A stretch of DNA of 64,000 nt from Methanolinea sp. (lineage in GTDB: Archaea; Halobacteriota; Methanomicrobia; Methanomicrobiales; Methanospirillaceae): NCBI GenBank assembly GCA_030055515.1, contig JASFYI010000001.1, forward strand, positions 186,001 through 250,000. Reading direction: 5' to 3'. Positions 50,337-59,482 of this stretch are shown in pieces. Positions within the stretch are counted from its first letter, which is position 1, and each line of letters begins with the position of its first letter. The position numbers and the translations under genes were made by a program. Below the pieces are notes generated by a model that had not been told where the DNA came from, ran no database searches, and saw only the letters and a program-made list of their open reading frames with translations.

Positions 50337-50857
50337 CCGACGTCTGGGTCCTCCGCCTTGGTCACCGTCCCGGGAGGGACCAGCGGGTGACGACGCACGT
50401 GGGGCTCGCGGCCCGCGCCCTCGGTGCGAGGGGCATGTACCTCGCCTCGCGCGACCCCGGGATCGTCGAGGGGATAAGGGACGTTGTGAGGCGATTCGGC
50501 GGGGACTTCTCCGTCGAGGACGGGGTCTCTTGGAAGAAGATCGTCAGGGAGTGGAAGGAATCGGGCGGCACGGTCGTACACCTGACCATGTACGGCGAGC
50601 CCGTCCAGCAACTCGAGCCGATGCTGAGGGAACTCGAGCGTATCCTCGTCGTCGTCGGGGCAGAGAAGGTGCCCGCGGAGGTATTCTCGCTCGCCGACTA
50701 CAACGTGGCCATCACGAACCAGCCCCACTCGGAGGTTGCGGGGCTCGCCGTCTTCCTCGACAGGCTGTTTATGGGCGAGGAACTCGGCAGGGAGTTCCCG
50801 GGTGGCCGCGTGAGGATAATCCCCTCCCCGAGGGGGAAGCGCTGCGAGGAGGTATGA
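50333..50857 (+). CDS. trm56: tRNA (cytidine(56)-2'-O)-methyltransferase
   Basis: 174 residues. The start [26 protein letters not shown] is diagnostic for archaeal aTrm56. The SPOUT knot is seen in [24 protein letters not shown] and [20 protein letters not shown]. It uses S-adenosylmethionine to methylate the ribose of C56 in the T-loop of tRNAs. Both neighbours overlap by ATGA. Confidence 0.95.
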   Translation: MTDVWVLRLGHRPGRDQRVTTHVGLAARALGARGMYLASRDPGIVEGIRDVVRRFGGDFSVEDGVSWKKIVREWKESGGTVVHLTMYGEPVQQLEPMLRELERILVVVGAEKVPAEVFSLADYNVAITNQPHSEVAGLAVFLDRLFMGEELGREFPGGRVRIIPSPRGKRCEEV

Positions 50858-51936
50858 CCGGGTCAGTCCTCGTCGCGGGTTTCTCGACGAGGCACGTCGC
50901 GAAGTCGGCGCACGCGGCAGGCTACACCGTCTACGCCGTCGACCACTTCTGCGACCAGGACCTCTCGTGGTACACCCATGACATGATCCGGTTCGAGGAC
51001 CTCGACGACCTCCCGGCGGCCGTCTCGGAGATGTGCGGGAGGCACCGGATCGACTGGGCGATCCCCACGTCAGGCGCGGAGGCGCTCCTCCGGGACCTGC
51101 CCGTCCTCGGGACGCCCCCCGGCGTGGCTGCAAGGTTCCTCGACAAGCTCGCGACGCAGGAGTTCTTCGAGTCGCTGGGTGTCCCGGTCCCGCGGTTGCG
51201 CGGGGACAATCAGTACCCCGCGATGGTCAAGCCGCGGTGGGGATCCGGGGGGTGGCGCAACAGGGTCGTCTCCTCTGCCCGGGAACTCGCGTCGTGGCGG
51301 GAGGAGTTCGGGGCTATTGAAGCGATCGTGCAGGAGGTCGTGGAGGGGATCCCGGCATCCGTCTCGTGCCTTGCGGACGGGAGGGGACACGCGAGGGCCG
51401 TCGCGGCGAACATGCAGATCCTCCGCGGGGCAGGGGATTCCGCGTACGGGTTTTGCGGGTCGCTGACCCCCCTTGACCACCCCCTCGCCCAAAGGATGGC
51501 CGCGTGCGCGGAGAGGATCGCTGCCTCCTCCGGGTGCAGGGGGTGCATCGGCATCGATTTCGTCCTCGGCGAACGCGACTTCTTCGCGATCGAGGTGAAC
51601 CCGCGGTTCCAGGCGACCCTCGATACCGTCGAGATGTCCCTTGGGATAAACCTCTTCTCCGCGCACGTGCAGGCGTGCCACGGGACGCTCCCGTCGCCAG
51701 ACACTCTCCACCCCGCCCGCGTCGCGGTCCGCAGGATACTCTTCGCGGAGAGGGACTGCACCGTTGAAGGAGATCTCTCCCCCCTCTTCCCGGCCGTCTC
51801 GGACATCCCGTGGCCCGGCGCGTCCTTCGAGGAGGGCCAGGCGATCGTGAGCGTGTACGGCTGGGGTGAGACGGCGGAGGAAGCGTGGGGTCTCCTGGAT
51901 ACACATATCAGGAGAGTCCGACAATACGTACGGTGA
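50854..51936 (+). CDS. ATP-grasp family ligase (COG2232-like)
   Basis: 360 residues. The N-terminal Rossmann part starts [20 protein letters not shown]. The ATP-grasp core shows [15 protein letters not shown] (ATP-binding Lys and Gly loop), [14 protein letters not shown] and [14 protein letters not shown] (metal-binding Glu/Asn). These enzymes form an acyl-phosphate and then an amide or ester bond. The substrate is unknown; methanogen relatives include ligases for methanofuran and tetrahydrosarcinapterin side chains, so a cofactor role is possible. Confidence 0.83.
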   Translation: MTGSVLVAGFSTRHVAKSAHAAGYTVYAVDHFCDQDLSWYTHDMIRFEDLDDLPAAVSEMCGRHRIDWAIPTSGAEALLRDLPVLGTPPGVAARFLDKLATQEFFESLGVPVPRLRGDNQYPAMVKPRWGSGGWRNRVVSSARELASWREEFGAIEAIVQEVVEGIPASVSCLADGRGHARAVAANMQILRGAGDSAYGFCGSLTPLDHPLAQRMAACAERIAASSGCRGCIGIDFVLGERDFFAIEVNPRFQATLDTVEMSLGINLFSAHVQACHGTLPSPDTLHPARVAVRRILFAERDCTVEGDLSPLFPAVSDIPWPGASFEEGQAIVSVYGWGETAEEAWGLLDTHIRRVRQYVR

Positions 51937-51943
51937 AGGTCGT

Positions 51944-52456
51944 ATGGAGGAGATACTCGCGAATCCAGCGATCCGCACTTACCTGAACCGGCTGGTCGGG
52001 GAGGAGGGGATCGCGCTCATCGAGAGTTTCCCGGAGGAAGGGGAGTTCTCCGATGAGGAACTCGCCGAGAAGACAGGCATCAATCTCAATTCCGTTCGGC
52101 ACACCCTCTATACCCTCTACGAGAAGAGACTCGCGGAGTACCGCCGGATCAAGAATACTGAGACGGGGTGGCTCACCTACCTCTGGCAGCTCCGGATGGA
52201 CAGGATATACGAGGTCATCGCCGAGGACATGGCCCAGGTACTCGAGAAGCTCGAGGCACGGGAGAGATTCGAGGAGGAGAACGATTTTTACATATGCAAG
52301 TCCTGCGGCGAGATCTGCACGTTCGACAGGGCGATGGACACGGAATTCCAGTGCCCCTCGTGCGACAACCCCCTCGAGCACTTCGACAACGAGATACTCC
52401 TGCGGGCTCTGCAGCGGAGGATCAGGGCAATCAGGGAATCTCTCGGGCATGCGTGA
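51944..52456 (+). CDS. tfe: Transcription factor E alpha (TFE)
   Basis: 170 residues from the ATG 7 bp after the ATP-grasp stop. N-terminal winged helix (about 1-90, with [24 protein letters not shown]) followed by a coiled linker and a C-terminal zinc ribbon ([11 protein letters not shown] ... [15 protein letters not shown]). TFE helps open promoters with TBP, TFB and RNA polymerase. Length is typical. Confidence 0.96.
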   Translation: MEEILANPAIRTYLNRLVGEEGIALIESFPEEGEFSDEELAEKTGINLNSVRHTLYTLYEKRLAEYRRIKNTETGWLTYLWQLRMDRIYEVIAEDMAQVLEKLEARERFEEENDFYICKSCGEICTFDRAMDTEFQCPSCDNPLEHFDNEILLRALQRRIRAIRESLGHA

Positions 52457-52967
52457 GGACGGGCGCGGCGCGTGGAGGCAGATCCTCGAGGAGGCCGGCT
52501 GCAGCGCGGGGGTGATCCGGCACTGCGAGGCGGTCCGCGACCTCGCCTTGGAGTTCTACATCCCCGGGATCATGGACCGCGAGATCCTCCTCGCCGGTGC
52601 GATGCTCCACGACATCGGGAGGAGCAGGACGCACGACCTCTCCCACGCGCAGGCCGGGGCCGAGTACTGCAGGGAGATCGGGCTTGGGGAGGAGATTGCG
52701 AGGATCGTCGAGTGTCACCTCGGCGCTGGCCTGACCGCCGACGAGTGCACACTCCTCCGCCTCCGGCCCGTGGACTGCATCCCGGGGACCGCCGAGGAGA
52801 GGGCTGTCGCGAATGCCGATAACCTCGTCTCGGGATCGCGCGTCGTCGGGATAGAAGAGCGGATGATGCGGGCCATGTACCTCCCCCGGAAAGTGCGCAG
52901 GCGGATCTTCCGCCTGTGGCTCGAGATGGAGACCTTCAGGGGACTCGCGGAGTCCGCGAGGGGGTGA
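52449..52967 (+). CDS. HD domain phosphohydrolase
   Basis: 172 residues from an ATG 8 bases before the tfe stop. Metal-binding residues are in [11 protein letters not shown] (with His before), [17 protein letters not shown] and [14 protein letters not shown] near the end supplies the last Asp. It fits the archaeal TIGR00295-like HD family. The substrate (a phosphate ester or nucleotide) is unknown. Tight coupling to tfe suggests a link to RNA or nucleotide metabolism, by inference. Confidence 0.85.
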   Translation: MREDGRGAWRQILEEAGCSAGVIRHCEAVRDLALEFYIPGIMDREILLAGAMLHDIGRSRTHDLSHAQAGAEYCREIGLGEEIARIVECHLGAGLTADECTLLRLRPVDCIPGTAEERAVANADNLVSGSRVVGIEERMMRAMYLPRKVRRRIFRLWLEMETFRGLAESARG

Positions 52968-53008
52968 GGAACCCCGGGGACGACGGGACTCTTCTCCCCT
53001 TTCCCGCG

Positions 53009-53509
53009 TCAGAGCACGATCTTTCGCACCTGGGGGAGGCGGCGGACACCCTCTATCACGGCCGGGGGGAAGTCCCCGTCGATGATGACAACGAGCCGGG
53101 GGTCCTCGGAGAGGAGGGGATCGGTCACGTATATCTGGCGGATGGAGAGCCCCGCCTCTGATATGACCCGGACGGCACCGCTCACTATCCCTTTCTCGGT
53201 CGCGTCGACGGGATAGATTGTCATCACGGAGAGGCCCAGGTGACCTGCGACCTGGGAGAGGTCAGGAGTCACCCTCATGTGGGAGAAGACGGTGCGGTGG
53301 AGGGGGAGGGAGAGGATCCTCCGGGCCGTCGCGTCGACGACCCTCCGGTCCGTCCCGGTCGCCCTCGCGACCTGCGTGGACGGCACCTCGAGGCCGTTGC
53401 ACGCAATCCGCCCCCTCTCGTTCACGGAAAAGCCGTTCTCGAGGAGGAATTTCACGACTTTTGCCTGGGAAGGGGAATCGGAAAATTCCCTGATGATCTC
53501 CGACCACAT
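53009..53509 (-). CDS. HTH-ACT regulator of amino acid metabolism
   Basis: 166 residues. N-terminal winged helix (about 1-75) with SPSQAKVVKFLLENGFSVNERGRI, then an ACT-like domain (about 90-166) with GIVSGAVRVISEAGLSIRQIYVTDP. This matches the archaeal COG2150 predicted regulators. ACT domains bind amino acids, so it probably senses one and controls a biosynthetic gene. It lies behind a TATA box at leaderless spacing. Confidence 0.87.
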   Translation of the reverse strand: MWSEIIREFSDSPSQAKVVKFLLENGFSVNERGRIACNGLEVPSTQVARATGTDRRVVDATARRILSLPLHRTVFSHMRVTPDLSQVAGHLGLSVMTIYPVDATEKGIVSGAVRVISEAGLSIRQIYVTDPLLSEDPRLVVIIDGDFPPAVIEGVRRLPQVRKIVL

Positions 53510-53530
53510 AGTGATGAATTTCGCGCCTGC

Positions 53531-53540
53531 ATATAAATAT
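53531..53540 (-). promoter_or_regulatory. TATA box of the HTH-ACT gene
   Basis: ATATTTATAT centred about 26 bp before the ATG at 53509, predicting a leaderless mRNA. The flanks make it self-complementary (GCATATAAATATGC), so it could also bind a dimeric protein. Confidence 0.7.
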
Positions 53541-53718
53541 GCACCAGCGAGCGGGAAGGGGCATCGGTGCCTGCAAGGTTGCCCCGGGGGAGCAGGCGTG
53601 GAGCACGGTGGGCGGTCGCCCCCTCCCGGGACACGGGCCTGTTTCCCAGGGGAGTTACGCAGGAGAACGAAGAAGGGATAATCTTATTTCAGGGACGCAT
53701 CCATCTATATAGGCACGC

Positions 53719-53803
53719 GCGAGGGTTGCCGAGCCAGGTCAAAGGCGCCAGCTTGAGGGGCTGGTCCCGCAGGGGTTCTTGGGTTCAAATCCCATCCCTC
53801 GCA
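53719..53803 (+). tRNA. tRNA-Leu (anticodon GAG)
   Basis: 85 bases with acceptor stem GCGAGGG/CCCTCGC plus discriminator A. The D-arm has GCCGAGCCAGG. The anticodon stem CCAGC/GCTGG encloses TTGAGGG, giving anticodon GAG for CUC. A long variable arm (TCCCGCAGGGGTTC region) marks class II. The T-arm has GTTCAAAT. CCA is not encoded. There is a TATA-like TCTATATAGG close upstream and another AT patch near 53678. Confidence 0.95.
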
Positions 53804-53868
53804 TCTCTCATCCTTTTTTCACCACGCGGTGAATGCGCACCATCCGGGAGAATCGGAGCGGTATCCCC

Positions 53869-54732
53869 CTACACGAGGGGGCGTGGCTCGTCGCCGAGCG
53901 TGAAGGGGAGACGCGCGCTCTTCACGAGAACCTGCGAGGGTGACCGGCGCACCTTCTCGAGCACGAGATCCTTTCCCGCCGGGGTCACCGCAAATACCGG
54001 GATCGAGACGCCTGCCTGGAGGAGCGCGACCGGGCCGGCGAGCTCTCTCACGTGGCGGGACGCGCAGGCCGTCACGATGTCGGCGTTCCGGACGAGGACG
54101 CGCGCGTCCTCCTCGGACACGCCCGTCGTGTGGACAGCGATCACGAGGGCGCCGGGGAAATCGCGGCGGATCGACAGGGCATCGGTTGCGGAAGTGACGG
54201 TCACCCCAATCCTCTCGTGGCCTGCCGCCCGGGCCACCCGGACCGCTCCCGGCTGGTCTACCGATGCGCGCGCGGGGTCGTACACGATACCTCCCTTCTC
54301 CCTTATCCTTTGGATGACTTCCGCGATCGGCGAGGTCTTCACGAGACCCGACATCCTCCCCCCAATTCCCTGGACGAGGGATGGGGACGACACGATGACG
54401 CTGCCCGCGCCGTCGCACGCGATGACCGCACACGAGAGGAGCCCGGACTCAAGGCCGCAGGCGAGGAGCTCGGATGCACCGAAATCCACGTAATCGCCCC
54501 TCGCCTCGACGATCCTATCCGGCGTGCACATCCCGAATGCCCGGATCCGGTACTCCATGTTCTCCCTGATCGCCTCGGGGGTGATGGGGTGCACGGGCTT
54601 GCCGAACCTCCGCGCGAGCGGGCATTCCCAAATCAAGGGTTCTCCCACCGAGACGACCTTCCCGCCGCGGATGACGACCCGTGCCCGCCCTATTGCCTCC
54701 ACGACGTGTTCGTCCTCGCCGTCGCCTGCCAT
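53869..54732 (-). CDS. Methanogenesis marker protein 8 (DUF2099)
   Basis: 287 residues. Recognised from EAIGRARVVIRGGKVVSVGEPL, ENMEYRIRAFGMCTPDR, and VDFGASELLACGL then AVIACDGAGSVI. The family occurs in methanogens and has no proven role. Cys in FGMCTPDR and VIACDGAG are conserved in position in my recollection of the family. The gene is downstream of tRNA-Leu on the opposite strand and appears monocistronic. Confidence 0.88.
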   Translation of the reverse strand: MAGDGEDEHVVEAIGRARVVIRGGKVVSVGEPLIWECPLARRFGKPVHPITPEAIRENMEYRIRAFGMCTPDRIVEARGDYVDFGASELLACGLESGLLSCAVIACDGAGSVIVSSPSLVQGIGGRMSGLVKTSPIAEVIQRIREKGGIVYDPARASVDQPGAVRVARAAGHERIGVTVTSATDALSIRRDFPGALVIAVHTTGVSEEDARVLVRNADIVTACASRHVRELAGPVALLQAGVSIPVFAVTPAGKDLVLEKVRRSPSQVLVKSARLPFTLGDEPRPLV

Positions 54733-54791
54733 ACCCTTGCCCTCGCGTCCCTCTCAAGCGTCCCCGGGCGGTGCACGGGGAGTTTCCGGTC

Positions 54792-55718
54792 TCACGCCCT
54801 CCGCCCCGCCACCGCGCGTGCTGCGAGGCCCGCCGCGGCGAGTGCGACGAGGGGGAGCATCGCGGGGAGTGCCGTTGCCGTCGCCGTGGCGGTCGCTGTC
54901 GTGGTCGGCAGGGTCGTTGGGGGAACGGTCGTGGGGCTGGTCACCCCTGTCGTGGGGGTAGACGTCAGACTTGGCGTCGGGCTTTGCGTCGGCGTGACCG
55001 CCGCGAGGATTTCGAGCCTCACGTTGTCGATGTAGCCCTCGGTGAATGGCCCGGAGAAATAATCCCCCTTTGTCGTGATCGCGATCCTGTTCATGTAGAG
55101 GAGCTCGCGGGCGACGGGGACAAAGTAGCCGAATACCACCTCCCCCGTGTCTTTCCTGACGATCTTGATGTCCGCGTTCCGCAGGTCCCTGTTGTACCTC
55201 ACGGTGACGTGGTACGTGGTGTTCTCCTTGAATTCGACCGTGTTGCACCCGGCCATGTCCCCGCAGTACGAGGCATAGTAACTGGATACCTCGCGCATCT
55301 GGTTGTTCTGGTCGATGACGCGGAGGGAAAAGAGCCTGCCGAATTTCCCGTTCTCGAATGCGGAGAGGACCGTCGTTCCACGCGTGAAGTCCATCTCCAT
55401 GCTCGTGAGCCCGAAGCGGAACGCGCTGTTGGGCTGGGAGACGAGGATGACAACGTCGTAGTCGAGGGTGAACGACTGCCCGTCGTACTGGACGGGAACG
55501 TATGCATACGCGTTCGTCCCCCCCTCGGTCTTGAAGTGGTACATCCCCCGAGACCCGTCCCAGTAGTACCGCGAGGGACTGTTCGTGATCCACCCCGGAT
55601 TCTCGGAGAAGTCTGTCTCGTAGATGACCACGTTCTGCAGGTCTGCCGAGGCAAAAGAGATTACCAGCACGAGGCACATCGCGGGAAAGACTACCCTTGA
55701 TATCGTGGACGCGCCCAT
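54792..55718 (-). CDS. Secreted surface protein with beta-sandwich domain and Thr stalk
   Basis: 308 residues from the ATG at 55718. A signal peptide runs to about residue 25 (VISFASAD). The body (about 28-235) looks like a concanavalin-type beta-sandwich: YETDFSENPGW start, DYDVVI, YHVTVRYN, and IDNVRLEIL at the end. A Thr/Pro/Ser stalk (about 238-280) and a final hydrophobic helix with RRA anchor it outward. Ligand unknown; a carbohydrate is possible. Confidence 0.78.
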   Translation of the reverse strand: MGASTISRVVFPAMCLVLVISFASADLQNVVIYETDFSENPGWITNSPSRYYWDGSRGMYHFKTEGGTNAYAYVPVQYDGQSFTLDYDVVILVSQPNSAFRFGLTSMEMDFTRGTTVLSAFENGKFGRLFSLRVIDQNNQMREVSSYYASYCGDMAGCNTVEFKENTTYHVTVRYNRDLRNADIKIVRKDTGEVVFGYFVPVARELLYMNRIAITTKGDYFSGPFTEGYIDNVRLEILAAVTPTQSPTPSLTSTPTTGVTSPTTVPPTTLPTTTATATATATALPAMLPLVALAAAGLAARAVAGRRA

Positions 55719-56023
55719 TTTTCTCGCTCCTCCCTTCCGAACGCCGGTCCGCGGTTCCCAAGACACCTCCCTTGCCGGGAAAAAGGCACCCTGCAGGTCC
55801 TCGTTCCGGGGCGGGGGAAGTGTCCTGCCGGATTTCGGTGAGATTTGTAAGCGATGGACCTTGATATTTTTTGCGAATCTCCCGGGGAGAGAACGGTATC
55901 CCACGAGGGGGTTTTTCCGCGCGGGAAGCGGGAATACCATTAATATTGTGACGGATACATCCAGTACGAGGGGTTGGCGATTCACCTACCGACGCGCGTT
56001 CTCCACCCGGGTGGTCTCTGCTG
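55719..56023. other. Divergent intergenic region with a plus-strand promoter
   Basis: 305 bases between the surface protein and the TPR gene. CCATTAATATTG at about 55938-55949 is a likely TATA box for the TPR gene, leaving a leader of about 50 bases. No further feature is seen. Confidence 0.5.
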
Positions 56024-59000
56024 ATGGACGGCGAGATATACTACAACCGTGGCATCGCGTTCCACAAGAAGGGGCTATTTGACGAGGCGATCGCAGATTA
56101 CACCCGGGCCATCGAGATCAATCCGGAGGACGCCGAGGCGTACCACAACAGGGGTGTCGCAAAGGCAGGGAAACACGATTATGCGGGTGCGATCGAGGAT
56201 TACACCCACGCGATCAGGCTGAACCCGAATTTCCCGGAGGCTTACTACAACCGGGGAATTGCCCACTCGCTCCAGAACAGGCCGGAGAACGCGATCGCAG
56301 ACTTTTCAAGCGCGATCTCCCTCGACCCGGACTTCACCGAGGCATACTACAACAGGGGCCTCGAGTATGCCCGGCTGGGCGAGGACGACCTCGCCATCGC
56401 GGACTTCACCGAGGTGGTGTCGAGGGACCCGAAACACGCCGCGGCGTACAACAACCGGGGTGTCATCTACGCGAGGAGGGGGATGCACGAGAAGGCCATC
56501 GAGGACTACACGAGGGCATTCGAACTGGACCCGACCTTTTCCGAGGCGCTCTTCAACAGGGGCATCGAATTCTCCCGCCTCGGGCACCTCGACGATGCGA
56601 TCGCGGACTACACGAGGGCTCTCGAACTCTCCCCAGACAACGCCGACATCCTCTACAATAGGGGCCTCGCGTACGGGAAGAAGGGCCAGCCCGAGGCAGC
56701 GATCGCGGATTACCTCCAGTGCCTCGAGAAGAATCCCGCCTACGCGGAGGCCCACAACAACCTCGGCGTCGAGTACAGCCGTCTGGGGCTCGTGGAGACC
56801 GCGCTCGACCACTACGCGAAGGCGATAGAGATAAACCCGTGCTTCGTCGAGGCCTACAACAACAGGGGGGTACTCTTCAACAGGCTCGGGAAGTACGACG
56901 AGGCGATCGCAGAATTTTCTAAGGCCCTCGAGGTCTTCTCCCGGATCACAACCGGCGAGGCGGCGACGGGGGAGGCGGAGGCGGCCGAGGGAGAAGTGCC
57001 CGCCCCCGCGGGGGAGACCCCTGCTCCCGGGGAGGGAGAGGCACAGGCAGTCCCGCCGGAGCCCGGGCCCGTCGAGGACCCCGTGATACGCGAGATATCG
57101 GAGGAGATCGACCGTGCGCCCGACAACCCCGAGCTCTACAACAGGAGGGGGATGGAGTACTCGCGGCTCGGCCAGCCGGAGAAGGCGATAGAGGACTTCA
57201 CGCGCGCCATCGAGATCGACCCCGGCTACATCGAGGCGTACTTCAACAGGGGAAACGAGTTCGACAGGCTCGGGAGACTCGAGGACGCGATATGCGACTA
57301 CACGCGCGCACTCAAGATTAACCCGAAGTTCGCGGAGGCGTGCTTTGCCCGGGGCATCGAGTACCAGAAGGCGAACCTCTCGGACAGGGCCATCTCCGAG
57401 TTCACGAAGGCGCTCGAGATCCGCCCCGCGTACCCCGAGGCACTCTACCACAGGGCATGCGAGTTCGCGCGCATCGGACTGTGCGACATGGCGATCCGGG
57501 ACTTTTCGCGCGCGATAGAGATGCGCCCCCACTACGCCGAGGCGTTCGCGGCCCGTGCCGCCCAGTACTCGCGGAAGGGATTTTCCGAGCGAGCCATCGA
57601 CGATCTCTCCGCGGCAATGGTACTCGATCCCAACAACGCGGTCCTCTACATCCAGAGGGGCCTCGAAGAGTCCCGCATCGGGAGGGACGAGGATGCACTC
57701 GCGGACTTCTCGAGGGCGGTCGAACTTGAACCCGCGAACCCCGACGCGCACTCCCAGAGGGCACGCGCACTCTCCAAGCTCGGACGGATCGACGAGGCGA
57801 TCGCGGAAATCTCTCGGGCACTCGAGATCCGGCCCGCGGATGCCCAGGCGTATCTCCTCCGTGGCCGCCTGCACTCCGAGAGGGGAGAATCCCGGGAGGC
57901 AATAGCGGATTTCACGCGCGCCCTCGAGGTCGATCCCCGGATGTACGAGGCATACATGTGCAGGGGACAGGAGAGGAGCAAGTGCGGGGATACGGCGAAG
58001 GCAATCGAGGACTTCTCGAACGCGATCCGACTCAACTCCCGCTCCGTGGAGGCTTATTCCGCGAGGGCGAGGGAATACACCAAGGAAAGGCGCTACGAGG
58101 AGGCCATCGCGGACCTCACCCGCGCCCTCGAGAACTCCCCCACCGACGCGGACCTCCTCATCGCGCGGGGGCTCATCTTCGAGAGCCTCGGAATGGGGGA
58201 GGAGGCCATGGCCGACTACACGAAGGCGACCGAGGTCGACCCGAAGAACGCGAGGGCGTGGGTGAACCGGGGGAACGTCCACGCCTCCAAGGGGCGGTCG
58301 CGGGAGGCCATCGCGGACTTCTCGAGGGCGATCGAGCTAGACCCCGGTAACCCGGTCGCGTACTACAACCGGGGGATCGAGTACGGGGAGGCGGGGATGC
58401 TCGACGACGCGATAAGGGACTTCGGGAAGGCGGTGGCCCTCAGGCCCGACCTCGCCGAGGCATACTACAACAGGGGTGTCGCCTACCACAAGAAGGGGAT
58501 GCTCGAGGAGGCGATTGCCGATTACACGCGCACGCTCGAACTCTCCCCCGACAACGAGAAGGCCTACAACAACCGCGGGAACGCCCACTCGGCGCTCGGG
58601 ATGTACGACGAGGCGATCGCCGACTTCTCGCGCGCGATAGAGATCAATCCCGGGAACCCGACGGCGTACTACAACCGAGGGATAGAGTACGGGAGGAAGG
58701 GCCTGATAGAACAGGCGATGGCGGATTTCTCCCGGGCGATCGAGATGAAGCCGGACCTCGCCGAGGCATACTACAACAGGGGTGTCGCCTACCAGCGCAT
58801 CGAGAAGTTCGAGGAGGCCATCGCCGATTACACGAGGGCGATCGAGCTCTCCCCGGCAAACGACAAGGCCTACAACAACCGCGGGAATGCCCGGGCCGCG
58901 CTCGGCATGTCGGGCGAGGCCCTCGCGGACTTTTCACGGGCAATCGAGCTGAATCCCGAAAACCCGACGGCATACTACAACAGGGGCATCGAGTACGGCA

Positions 59001-59329
59001 AGAGGGGACTCTACGAGGAGGCCATCGCCGATTTCTCGAAGGCAGTGTCACTCCGCCCGGACCTCGCAGAGGCATACTTCAACATGGGGAGCATCTACTA
59101 CAACCGCAACATGTGCAGGGAGGCGATCGAGGAGTTCGACAGGGCGCTGCGGGTGAAACCGGGGTACGCCCGGGCATTCCTGAACAAGGCCCTCGCGTGC
59201 GAGAAGCTCTCCAAGACGGCAGACGCGATCGCGGCGTACGAGGGATTCCTGAAGAACGCGCGGAACGAGTCGAGGGAACTCGTCGAGTTCGTCTCGCAGA
59301 GGCTGCGCGACCTCTCCCAGCAGGTGTGA
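56024..59329 (+). CDS. Giant tetratricopeptide repeat protein
   Basis: 1101 residues, almost wholly made of about 30 TPR units of 34 residues with the consensus A-Y-x-N-R-G and D-E-A-I-A-D-(F/Y)-(T/S)-R-A-I-E. A Pro/Ala/Glu-rich linker at about 306-360 divides it into an N-terminal block of about nine repeats and a longer C-terminal block. No signal or membrane segment, so it is cytoplasmic. TPR proteins form superhelical scaffolds for protein binding; partners are not known. The final third shows near-identical three-TPR modules spaced 306 bases apart. Neighbours on both sides encode surface proteins. Confidence 0.93.
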   Translation: MDGEIYYNRGIAFHKKGLFDEAIADYTRAIEINPEDAEAYHNRGVAKAGKHDYAGAIEDYTHAIRLNPNFPEAYYNRGIAHSLQNRPENAIADFSSAISLDPDFTEAYYNRGLEYARLGEDDLAIADFTEVVSRDPKHAAAYNNRGVIYARRGMHEKAIEDYTRAFELDPTFSEALFNRGIEFSRLGHLDDAIADYTRALELSPDNADILYNRGLAYGKKGQPEAAIADYLQCLEKNPAYAEAHNNLGVEYSRLGLVETALDHYAKAIEINPCFVEAYNNRGVLFNRLGKYDEAIAEFSKALEVFSRITTGEAATGEAEAAEGEVPAPAGETPAPGEGEAQAVPPEPGPVEDPVIREISEEIDRAPDNPELYNRRGMEYSRLGQPEKAIEDFTRAIEIDPGYIEAYFNRGNEFDRLGRLEDAICDYTRALKINPKFAEACFARGIEYQKANLSDRAISEFTKALEIRPAYPEALYHRACEFARIGLCDMAIRDFSRAIEMRPHYAEAFAARAAQYSRKGFSERAIDDLSAAMVLDPNNAVLYIQRGLEESRIGRDEDALADFSRAVELEPANPDAHSQRARALSKLGRIDEAIAEISRALEIRPADAQAYLLRGRLHSERGESREAIADFTRALEVDPRMYEAYMCRGQERSKCGDTAKAIEDFSNAIRLNSRSVEAYSARAREYTKERRYEEAIADLTRALENSPTDADLLIARGLIFESLGMGEEAMADYTKATEVDPKNARAWVNRGNVHASKGRSREAIADFSRAIELDPGNPVAYYNRGIEYGEAGMLDDAIRDFGKAVALRPDLAEAYYNRGVAYHKKGMLEEAIADYTRTLELSPDNEKAYNNRGNAHSALGMYDEAIADFSRAIEINPGNPTAYYNRGIEYGRKGLIEQAMADFSRAIEMKPDLAEAYYNRGVAYQRIEKFEEAIADYTRAIELSPANDKAYNNRGNARAALGMSGEALADFSRAIELNPENPTAYYNRGIEYGKRGLYEEAIADFSKAVSLRPDLAEAYFNMGSIYYNRNMCREAIEEFDRALRVKPGYARAFLNKALACEKLSKTADAIAAYEGFLKNARNESRELVEFVSQRLRDLSQQV
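58349..59164 (+). repeat. 306-bp higher-order repeat inside the TPR gene
   Basis: The segment beginning NP(V/T)AYYNRGIEYG recurs at 58349, 58655 and 58961, exactly 306 bases apart. Each module has three TPRs in the order NPxAYYNRGIEYG, DLAEAYYNRGVAY and KAYNNRGNA; the third copy is partial. It reflects recent tandem duplication of a three-TPR module. Confidence 0.85.
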
Positions 59330-59482
59330 GGGAGCGTACAACGGAACCGCGGGGAGCACGCAGGTTTCACCGTTTTTCCCATCCCGTGGAAGGGCCGCCG
59401 GGAATCCAACGGCGCGGGCCTCCGATCCGTTCCCGCGGGATGGCCCGGCCAATGATTCACGCGGGGCTAAAAATTTTTCCCG

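Noticed and set aside
53527-53544. Self-complementary GCATATAAATATGC as an operator
   Set aside because: The symmetry follows largely from the TATA box itself, and no second copy was noticed.
56024-59329. CRISPR-like or intergenic repeat array
   Set aside because: The regular periodicity is 102 bp coding TPR units, in frame throughout; no CRISPR array is seen in the window.
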